Of a stretch of DNA of 64,000 nucleotides, positions 55,136-64,000 are shown piece by piece. Numbering within the stretch: the first letter of the stretch is position 1; every line of letters starts with the position of its first letter. The position numbers were made by a program, and so were the translations under genes. Under the pieces are notes generated by a model, which saw only the letters and a list, made by a program, of their open reading frames with translations, was not told where the DNA came from and did no database searches. Source of the DNA: Tribonema minus (taxonomy: Eukaryota > Sar > Xanthophyceae > Tribonematales > Tribonemataceae); the NCBI GenBank assembly GCA_017506865.1, contig JAFCMP010000159.1, positions 78,324 through 142,323 on the forward strand. Reading direction: 5' to 3'.

Positions 55136-58100
55136 ATGAGTTCCATTGACAAACATCTGCAGGGCTTGATTGAAGATGAACTCTGCCGATTGGCCCCGAT
55201 TCGCCGACTGCATGCCAATGATCATCGCTTCCACGAGCTGGCCGCCATGGATGGACACCTGCGACGTGCTGCGGACAAGAGATTGGTCGGATTCCCAGAG
55301 ATCAATTATGACGAGCTAGAGTTCACCGGCGAATATCTGGGAGCGGGAGCGTTTGGCGCGGTGGCCAAGGCAAACTACCTTGGCAAAACGGTTGGTGTTG
55401 TCATCAGAAGAGTTTCACTGTCATTTCCGGGCGTCTAGCACTTTGGACTTTAAGGTTCCTGCACATTCTAGCCCAGCTTCAGAGGTGCAATATGCATGGC
55501 CAGTGAAAGCGAATCATGTCTCGCAGGATCCGGGGACATTGGGGATTAAATTACATACCTGCGTCTTGCTGACACAGAAAGCGGTAGACATAATATTTAG
55601 GGGGCTGCTCTTACACAGGGCAGGAAAGGTGACGGTATCTTCGTATTTATGGCATATCAATACCCATGCACCGTTCCAGCCCTTCTTGGGTGTAAGGATC
55701 AATGGTTGTGTATGATGGATGTGACACAGCAGCGGCCTTTGGCGACTTGCCCATACATGCAAACTGTAACAATATTATTGTATACTGCAGTACACTTCAC
55801 TTCCACATCAGCAGCTAGCTTGCGCCATTCTTATCGATTTTGCTACACTCAAACCCACTGAAGCTGAGTTACATGACCATTTCTGTAATTTGAAGTAGTC
55901 CTATTTGTGGCTTCCATCAAAATCAAAGTGGCAGCTAATGCAATCAAGTGCTCACATCATGGAACATGATATGGGCAGTTCTGCACTACTCCGTGTTACT
56001 GGTGTGCCTTGTTGCTGCTCAGACCACCAACACGGCAAGCAACTCCTGGTAGTGCCAGCTCAATACACCATCCATCTGGTCATGGTTGAGTGTACCATGC
56101 ATGTGATCTTCAGCGTGTCAACACCATCAATGTCCGTCACATGTCACACTGGAGATGGACTATTTATCCCTTTTAGCTTGTTGCATGCTGTGTATTCGTA
56201 CCTGCCAGGTCGCTGTCAAGAGGCTTTCAATTGGTGAACGCATCACACTCAATGATCTGCAGCAGCTCAGGAGGGAGGTGCGGCTGCATGCAAGCTTGTC
56301 GTTCCCCAACATTGTGCAGCTGATTGGCGCCAGCACTGTGCCACCAAGGCTGGGCATAGTTATGGAGCTGGCACCATATGGTAGTCTCTTTGACATCCTG
56401 CACCTCCCTCGCGTGGCACAGGTGCGTGAATGGGTGTGCCATATTCATCGAATAAACCAGACTGAGGTCGGCATGCTCGTACGTCGTACCTGCGAGCACA
56501 GGGGTCTTCATTCCGGACACATACCGTCTTGTCTATAACAAAGGCCACCCGACGCTGTTTGCATTTGAGCAAAAACAGGGGGTAGACGTTCTTGTTGTGA
56601 TGTCTGTGGCAGTGGGTGAACGCTTTTTTAGATGAGCACAGAATTGCCTCCTACGGCTTTCGTACTTCTTCATGTCTTGCCGGCTTAACGCAACAGAAGC
56701 ACAAGAGTACACAGGCTACTGGCAGCACCAGCAGCTGTGGTGGACCCAGTGGCCACGAGCAGTCAGCAGTCCGCTTTCCACATAGGATGCAGATACACTG
56801 TCAACAGCTGCGTACAACTGATGAATGATGCATGAGCTGCGTGCATGCATATAACTTTGTGCACACCATTGGAAAGCCTACTGCTTGCGTCAGCAACGTG
56901 TCTTGCGTGAGCGATAGACTGAGTGTACATGGCACATGCAGACCTGCATGAAAGTGGAGGTGCACAACGTAACGTGGAGCCAGAACACAGGGGGGTGAGC
57001 CTTGTTTCCTGTGACCAGTCTTGGGAGTGGGCTCGTTATCAAGGAGGCCAAAATGCCGACAAACAGAGCGTCCAGTGGTCTTAGTTATAAACGAGACGGT
57101 AACAGCACCTTGTGCGCTGCAGCTGTGGTGTTGGACCATGCACTGCCGGCATGTAAGCCACATTTCTTCAAGTGTCTATGTGCTCTTCTGTAATGGGCAA
57201 AGCTGCTCTGCTGCTGCCAGTGCTGCCTGTATGTTGTGGGCAGCGGCAGCAGCAGCAAGAAGGCAGGAGCAGCAGCAGCAGCTCCACCTCAGCAATGCAG
57301 AGCTGGGCCTGCTGTTCTTGGTGGCCAGCATGAGTTTAGTGCCATTGTCTTCAAGGCAGTAAGTATATAAGGCTAGGCTCGCACCTGCACCAGTCAGATG
57401 CGTAACACGGGGTACGCCTAGTAAGACCTCCCTCCCTTAGCAGTGGCTGCGCATTCCTCCTGGAAATGTGCTACACTAGGGGGTTTAAAACCCTAGCAAC
57501 AGTACCACATAATAAATGTACACGTTGGCATACTGCGGATGAAGAGCACATGCTACAACGGCTTGTGCTATACTTCCAGAATCGCCAGCCTGGCTTTGGT
57601 TTATTGCCTAGGTTTCAGTTGATGGCGGCTGTCGTGCATGCAGGCAACATTTGTGTGCAGGTTATGAGTATCGCACACCACGTCGCAATACCGTACAGCT
57701 TACTTACAACAGTCACGCCTTGTTTGCAACTACCAACATTATGTATGCTGGCACCTGCGTGACGATGACAGCATCGTTTTCCTGCGCAAGGTAACTCACC
57801 AACCTGATCCACTAAGCATACTGCAGTGATGAGGCATACTGTATGCCTTGTTGTCGCGTATATTTGCTATTATGGTGCAAGGAGTTGCACACTGCAGCAT
57901 GCACAAATACACGTTCACTACAGGAAATTGCACCTTGATTATAGAGGAGGCATGCATAAGGCAACTGCGTTGTGCTTATCAATTAATCATCTCAGCAACA
58001 AAAACCGCAGCAACGCCACCAACGCGGTGCATGTCAGTACAGCTGATGCCTCAAGTGTGTTTCTGTGAGCAAGGCTGAGAGCAGTAGTATATATAATGTA

Positions 58101-61100
58101 ACATAATCAGGCATGCTTATACATGCAGATGTTTGGTATACACTCATCAATGCTGCTCCTGGTGACTGCATATAATATATGCACAGTGATGTGCCGTCTG
58201 TGCTACCTGTTATTGCACCGATTGCTTGTGATACTTGCCTCTTAGATTGGCAAAAGGTGATGATTTTCATTAACAGCCTCAACATTGAAGCTGCGAAACT
58301 CAAGATGACGCAAATCATGGCTGCAGGCAGCACAACTTTACCCAGGTTATGCGGTGTGACCTATAATTGTACTTGTAGTTGATACGCACATGCGCAGTGC
58401 CATTAAAGGGGCGTACAGTGATCGCTCGCCGTTGTGGAGAGTCTCCATCATGCAATATACACGATGGGGTGTTCTTGCATGGCATTTGCATAGTTTCATC
58501 ACGCAAGTGGAAGCCTTTGCTGTTCCATTCTGCTCTTCCTCATTGCTCCTAACAGTTTTTGATGTCGTGGTCCACATTGTCTCTGCTACTGTGTGGCATG
58601 GTGCAGGCGAATGCGCCAAGCTGGGAGGAAAAGGTTGCCATGCTGTTGGATGTCAGCACTGGTGTCGAGTACCTCCATAACCACCGCCCTCAGGTCCTGC
58701 ACCGCGACCTGAAGTCTGCCAATGTCCTGGTGTTTGAGGGTTGGCAGGCCAAGGTACGTTTCAGCTGTCAAGTTTATCCATGTACCTGCTGCTCACTGAC
58801 AGGATCAGTGGTAGGTACACCATCGATTTTGTACAGAATAATGTGGTGCCATGTCAGTCTTCCGCATGCCACCTCACACATCCCGCTGAGGAAATAATGG
58901 GCAACGCTCCAACAGCCGTTTCCTTTCCAGTTTTGTGATGGTGTCTCCTTGAAAAACACATGTGCACGTCCACTGCTCTTAGTCCGGCACACAGAGGCCC
59001 TTTACACACCTAGGATATAGTTAGGGTATGACAGCGCAGGAAAAACTGGAACTTGGTACTTCGCAAAAGGAAGTGACGCAGGCTGGCCTGACACATGCGA
59101 GAGCTTTTCAAATTGAATCCTGATACTGATCGCCGTGCATGGCGTGCAGGAAAGCAAGAAGGCGGCTGCACGCTTGTGTACGGGACAATGAAAGCCTCAC
59201 ATAATGCTTGTACTTTCCACAAGGCTTTCACAGCTTAGCTATGTGCTTGTTCTAGGTCACTGAATATCATTTTCGGCTTGCTAGGGTTTCTTTGAAAAGG
59301 ATCTATGGATCTACTACCTGCTGAATGCAACAGCAGCTCAGCACCAAGGTGATCACCCCTGGTGCCCAGCTGCAGCTGGAGTGGCGCGTGCTACCTGGCA
59401 AGAGCAGCAGTAACAGCAGAAGGCAGGGACTCCTCACTCCTATGAACTGTATGTATTAACCGTGTATGCGCAACACGACTCAGAAGCATCATGAAGTCAC
59501 AACAGATACAGCAGCAGACAAGTACAGGATCCCCCTCAGTTCTTTGAAAACTGTAACGGCTATCTGTAATTGCCGAATCTGCAACTTGTCACTGTGTGCG
59601 AAGCCTTTACACTGTACAGCATCACACGGATGTAATGCCAAACACTCCTCCCGGAGTAGCCCTGCTTCAGGCACTTCCCTAAGCTAGAAACACAGCAAGT
59701 AAAGCTCTGAGCTAACACCACACTCCCGACATACCTGCATTTTGTGCGTTTCCCTACAACACTGCTGCTATGCAATAGCGCTGATTTGTTCTTCCTTTGC
59801 CTTGTTGTTGACATGTTGGTTGGGAGCTGTTTCTTCTGCTGTGATTTGAGAGCGCTCAGTCACGGCGCGGTTGAGTTGGTGCATGTCGGCTTTGACAATC
59901 TCGCATACTACTATACTATCAGCTCACTACTACTGTGATGTTGCTATTTAAGCCGGCCGGACATATGTCACTACACGTTAATGTGAGATCAAGCGAGTAT
60001 CTCACAGTTATATGCCTCAAGTCTCAACGCGCATATGTCTCAAGTCTCAACGCGCCGCAACACCACGTGCTATACGTGTCGGCAATTGGTTGGGGTGACA
60101 CTCTCCATGTTTGAAGTGCGCCACATTCATATATGTCATATGAAGGCGTGCAAGTCATGTGATTGCGAATGGCCAACTTCTTTGACGCGAGCTTTGCGCA
60201 GGACTCGCGGGCGGGTGAATACCTTGTTTCAGGGTGCTATGTTGCATTCTGCCGCGAGCTTATAAGTAGACCGCCTGCTTTGAATGATCCTCTGTTTCAG
60301 AGCACCTGACACCTCGATTCAGATGCATGAGGTCATTGGGAAATGAACTTGTGGCCTTACTGATATGGCGTGACATAACACAATGTACAGAGGCACACGG
60401 CGCGTGCCTCGCACCAAAGCATGCAGAGTACTAGCAGTCATGCGCAACTTTCCTACCGCCTAAACTGTTTGCATGTATAGCTCACATACAGTGCTTCGAG
60501 AATGTGCTGTCCACCTGCAGCAGCACCATATGTGGGGCCTGGTGAGGCTGTTTCTTGATAAAACTGACGCCGGCATTTTGTAGCAGTGTCCAAGCAGGTT
60601 TTGCTACAGCGGCACCTACAACAGCAACTTGAAGCCGAAGTGCCAGCACATAGCTCTTTAAGATTACCAGACATACGAGGCACCCGATGTGTCGGCCTGT
60701 CAAGCAGTGTGGCATTCGCGATTTTACGGGTTCATGATGTCTGGCAGGGAGAACTTGCAGCATTTGCCAGCTTGCATTGATTAGTCATGCAATTTTTCTA
60801 TTCACAGACATCAAAATTCAACTTGATCAAATACGTGACTTGCCCATTTCATTTGCGCAAGTGTTTTTCTGTTGTTTGCTGGACTGGCAGATATGCGACT
60901 TTGGGCTTGCAACAAACTTCGATGCCATCGCTCACACCACGACTTGTGGAAGCGGGATGCGAGGGACATATGCTTGGATGGCACCGGAGATTATGCGGGG
61001 AGCGAAATACACCACGGCGTCTGATGTCTATAGTCTGGGTTTGATTGTCTACGAGGTGATCAGTGGCAAGATACCATTCCAGGACCAGAACCTGATGCAA

Positions 61101-61427
61101 CTTGCATTAGGGCTAGACCGCGGAGAGCGGCCGTTGCTGCCAACGCACGATCTTGACGCTCCAGCAGGTGGCCACCGACTGGCAGCTCTCATGCAGCGGT
61201 GCTGGCAGCAGGACGCCGGCTCACGACCTCGCAGCAGAGCCACCACAGCAGAGTTGTCTTCCATCGTGGCTAGCATTGGAGGGGACCCCCGTATCACCAG
61301 CACTGGTGGTGCAACTGCTGCTGTGGAGGGCCATGCCTCGAGGTCTCCGGCGCAACATCATGTGGTAAGAACCTGGCGATCATGCCGCCTTCAATGTGGT
61401 GAGCTGAGACGCTCATATTGCATGTAG
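55136..61427 (+). CDS. TKL-type protein kinase, complete catalytic domain, four exons
   Basis: Exons are 55136-55390, 56209-56421, 58607-58753 and 60891-61427, all phase 0, giving about 383 residues. The N-terminal 65 residues are helical and charged (DKHLQGLIEDELCRLAPIRR). The catalytic domain follows: GEYLGAGAFGAV (P-loop), VAVKRL (ATP-binding Lys, first codons of exon 2), LRREVRLHASLSFPNIVQL (helix C Glu), VMELAPYGSLFDIL, VLHRDLKSANVL (catalytic loop), ICDFGLA, WMAPEI, SDVYSLGLIVYEVISGKIPF and RCWQQDAGSRPR. All catalytic residues are present, so it should be active. It resembles Raf/MLK-like plant and algal TKLs; its substrate is unknown. The last exon reaches TAG at 61425-61427, but GTGGTAAGA at about 61361 could be a donor to further exons. 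TGTAA at 61573 fits a 3' end. Confidence 0.88.
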
Positions 61428-61511
61428 AGTCAGTCTGTAGTTCAGTACTTGCTGCCAGGTGCTGCTGTGCTGCTGCTGTTGTCTGCTGTGTTGTCTCCTA
61501 TGGTGAGCGCT

Positions 61512-61512
<1 letters not shown>

Positions 61513-61545
<33 letters not shown>
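61513..61545. repeat. (CTG)n microsatellite
   Basis: Eleven uninterrupted GCT/CTG triplets lie just after the kinase 2 stop, probably in its 3' untranslated region. Confidence 0.9.
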
Positions 61546-61572
61546 ACTTGGCCTGCGCCTCAAAGTTCACAC

Positions 61573-61577
61573 TGTAA
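61573..61577 (+). terminator. TGTAA polyadenylation-type signal after kinase 2
   Basis: TGTAA is the usual poly(A) signal of green algae and lies about 150 bases after the kinase stop. Confidence 0.4.
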
Positions 61578-62305
61578 TGAGATTGCCCTGAACGCATCAG
61601 ACGCCTTTGCAACGCGCTGGAGAGTTTACAATCATGCAGAAACGGTGTTAAGGTTAGGTCAGTTTCACATGCCCCAGGCACGCCTTCGGCGACGGAACCT
61701 GACAGAACTCCTCGACGGACGGAACCTTTTTACGGAACCCCGAGGTTTATGCGCGCACCCTGGCACTGATAACCTGACCAACGGCTTTTGCCTGTTTTTG
61801 CTGTTTAGTTGAGCACTGAATCTGCTTTTGTTTCCTGCTGCCGCTTGAGGCGCTGATATCCTATGAATCACATCAATTGGCATCCGCTAGAGTCCGCAAC
61901 CGCTGTTGTTTGTTTTTCTTCAGCTGGAGGGGCACCTCTTGCGTGGTTTTGAAAACTCAGTTCGTCAAAAAAACTCAGTTCGTCACGTGCCTGTATACAT
62001 AGCGTTTCACGGTACGTATGATTGTGATAGGCGACAACCTGTCTTTATCTGCTCTTGTATGCCAACACGCTGTTTGCTTGCATCTGCTTTTTTCGTGGTG
62101 TTCATGGCCAAACAGCTGGGCACTTGAGAGTGATGTTCGATGCAGCAGCTGTGCACACGTGTCCTTTCAGTCCTCTATAGCGCAGCCTTTTGGTCGTACT
62201 TACCAGGTCTGCTGCCAACACCTTTTGGCACCAATGTATGCTGCCTTCATCCTGATTGCAATGATCTGCCAAACTTTAACAATGTGCAGTGCTTGTGCTT
62301 CTCAG
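61578..62305. other. Intergenic or intronic DNA between kinases 2 and 3
   Basis: No coding exon recognised. GAACC(C/T)-type words with CGACGGAACCT are repeated near 61690-61745. Confidence 0.35.
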
Positions 62306-62607
62306 GATGCGCGCCGTACAAACAAGAAGGACAGCAAGAGTGCAGCAAGCGGCAACAAAGGTGGCACAACGGAGGTTAGATGCAGTAGCTGTGCACACAT
62401 ATATAGATCCTTTCTGAACAAAAGTCCTCTATAGCGCAGCCTTTTGGTCCTGCTCACCAGGTCTGCTGCCACACCTTTTGGTACCGATGTATGCTGCCTT
62501 CATTCGGATCGATGATCTGCCAAACTCTAATAATATGCAGTGCTTGTGCTTCTCAGGATGCTCAAGGCGGCCGTACAAACAAGAAGGACCAAGGTGGCAT
62601 AAAGGAG
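62306..62607 (+). CDS. Two duplicated micro-exons, probably of kinase gene 3
   Basis: The first exon (62306-62374, 69 bases) lies between TTCTCAG and GAG|GTTAGA and reads DARRTNKKDSKSAASGN and on. The second (62557-62607, 51 bases) lies between TTCTCAG and GAG|GTGAGT and reads DAQGGRTNKKDQGGIKE. Both are phase neutral and basic. They sit in a tandem duplication of about 245 bp that also covers the intron, so one exon was copied with its flank. They precede the kinase exon at 63796 and may code for its N-terminal linker, or for a C-terminal tail of kinase 2. Confidence 0.45.
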
Positions 62608-63795
62608 GTGAGTCGATGGTAACTGCCGTTGTTGCGATTGGCACCATTTTGCTGCATCAACCTTACAGAGTTCACTAAGGGGCCATGTCAACAAGATAAT
62701 CTACCAGGAATGGAGCCGTAGCGCGGTTTGTACGAAGTTTGCCAGGTTTGCAATCAGTAAGCTTCACATGTGCGGCAAGGTACACAGGCATGTTTGAGAG
62801 GGGGGCAACCATCTGGTTGATATTGAAGGACTTCAATTGCCTCTGCTGGTCGATTGCAAACAGCTTAAGCACTACCTACTTATGCAGCTGCAGGGAATTG
62901 TCGGTGCTGGCCACATACCGTTACAGAGTGCATGCAGCATTACAATGAATGGATTCGTCTGGTCAAAGTCCTTGACAAACTGGGGAGAAATCAAACACAA
63001 GTACCTCAGATCTCAGAATTTAAGCTCACAATAGGATGATTGCAGCGATGTGGATTACATGCATGTCTTCCGGGTGATTTTTGTATTGTGCCTCACATGA
63101 CTTTCAACACTTCCAAGAGAGTAGATATCTCACAATTGGTCTTAGGCACAGGACACATGCCACTTCCAAGAGAGTAGATATCTCGCAATTGGTCTTAGGC
63201 ACAGGACACATGCCACTTGTGTCAATCTTGCATACGCTGTGCTGGGACGGCACTGTCATCAAGTCCGGAAGAAGCTGGCGACAGCAGCTGCTGCTGCATG
63301 CCTGGACTCGTTGATGTCATACTAGTACAGCAAGCCACCGCGGATGCAATGGTTGATGTAATGGCACTGTCTATGATAAGCTTGCCAAACAATTAACTCT
63401 GTATGTAGCAGCCTGGGACTTACTTGAAAGACTGGATGGCAGCATCAAGTACCTGTTTGGTCACAACCCAAGCAGTCCAAGAGATTGCAGCAGCTGCTGG
63501 ATGTTTTCTGTACACTCGGGCTTCTTGCAGCCCCAGTCAGTGTCTTCAGGTCACAGCTTCAGATGCCAACTAGTACACCCCTGTTGGTATGAAACGGACG
63601 TGAAGCACTGAGTCATGCTTGCCTGACAGGGTGGGACAGGCTGGAAATAGAGCACAATGCCCTCACCTCGTGCCAGTACAACCTGCAACAGATGCACTCA
63701 CCACCGCAGACGGCAGTTACTCATCATAGCGACGTCTGACCATCTGCAGCAGAATATGCTGACGCTCAGAGACATTTTGTGAAACTCTTCTCCAG
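62608..63795. other. Intronic or 5' region of kinase 3
   Basis: No other exon is recognised. The region contains the 53-bp tandem duplication described separately and ends in CTTCTCCAG in front of the kinase exon. Confidence 0.4.
63110..63215. repeat. 53-bp tandem duplication, two copies
   Basis: CTTCCAAGAGAGTAGATATC and its continuation to CACATGCCA occur twice with one or two differences. Confidence 0.85.
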
Positions 63796-63906
63796 GTACC
63801 AACATTCGAGGAGCTCACCGAGAGCTCTCTCGCAAGCGATGAACATACTCTTCTGGGGCGAGGCGGTTTTGGTGTAGTGACCAAAGGCTTGTACCGTGGT
63901 GTGTCG
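63796..63906 (+). CDS. TKL-type protein kinase 3, N-lobe exon (gene continues beyond window)
   Basis: After CTTCTCCAG the exon reads VPTFEELTESSLASDE, then LLGRGGFGVVTKGLYRGVS, a P-loop with GxGxFGxV, and ends at a GTGAGA donor. The exon is phase 0 and ends exactly where the second kinase has its intron before VAVK, so the next exon should begin with V-A-V-K outside or at the edge of the window. It is on the same strand as the other two kinases and is the third member of the apparent tandem array. Confidence 0.8.
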
Positions 63907-64000
63907 GTGAGAGCCCATCTTTGGCACCTGCTTTGTACATGGACATGCATTTGCTCATCATTTATGACCGTGTTGATGCAGCATTTCCCAGAAGTTCAGC

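Overview
This window is nuclear DNA from a eukaryote, most likely a green alga (chlorophyte). Its genes are split by GT-AG introns with 'TGCAG' acceptors, the coding parts are rich in CAG/GCA runs, and a TGTAA polyadenylation-type signal follows one gene. Three TKL-type protein kinases frame a roughly 53-kb stretch of nested mobile DNA. I see no rRNA, tRNA, CRISPR or bacterial operon structure. The species cannot be named from the sequence.

Host genes lie mainly at the edges. A kinase 3' exon is at 775-1518. A minus-strand membrane-protein gene with several exons is at about 3649-6048. A complete four-exon kinase is at 55136-61427, and a third kinase begins at 63796. The second and third kinases share an intron just before the VAVK lysine, and the first and second share one just before ICDFG, so they look like tandem duplicates. 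A damaged GAPDH exon sits at 47082-47290.

The middle is a transposon nest. It holds three hAT elements: 6086-10816 (decayed), 11882-14681 (intact 679-residue transposase) and 34558-35868 (internally deleted, perfect 8-bp target duplication). It also holds an orphan rve integrase of Polinton/Ginger type (15937-17204), two MITE families, a 1.7-kb foldback element (36697-38371), and a non-LTR retrotransposon with a C-terminal CCHC plus restriction-like endonuclease (32946-36694) that the third hAT interrupts. A minus-strand Ty3/gypsy chromovirus (about 27644-32302) carries a cytosine-5 DNA methyltransferase in the place where reverse transcriptase is expected.

The least familiar unit is at 20976-26132. 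A coiled-coil protein ending in a degenerate Ulp1/C48-like fold is convergent with a Gly-rich coiled-coil protein and a tyrosine recombinase whose R-K-R-H-Y spacing resembles telomere resolvases. Broken copies lie at 32303-32945 and 45736-46991, so the genes appear to be mobile, but I could not place them in a known class.

Repeats are abundant: a 94-bp perfect palindrome (18136-18229), a 170-bp array (19720-20960), a 180-bp satellite in two blocks (40050-41690 and 50590-51130), a 72-bp satellite (43985-45200) and a GGTACC palindrome array (53906-54200). Many coding remnants differ from an open frame by single bases. This may be decay or, in part, assembly error.
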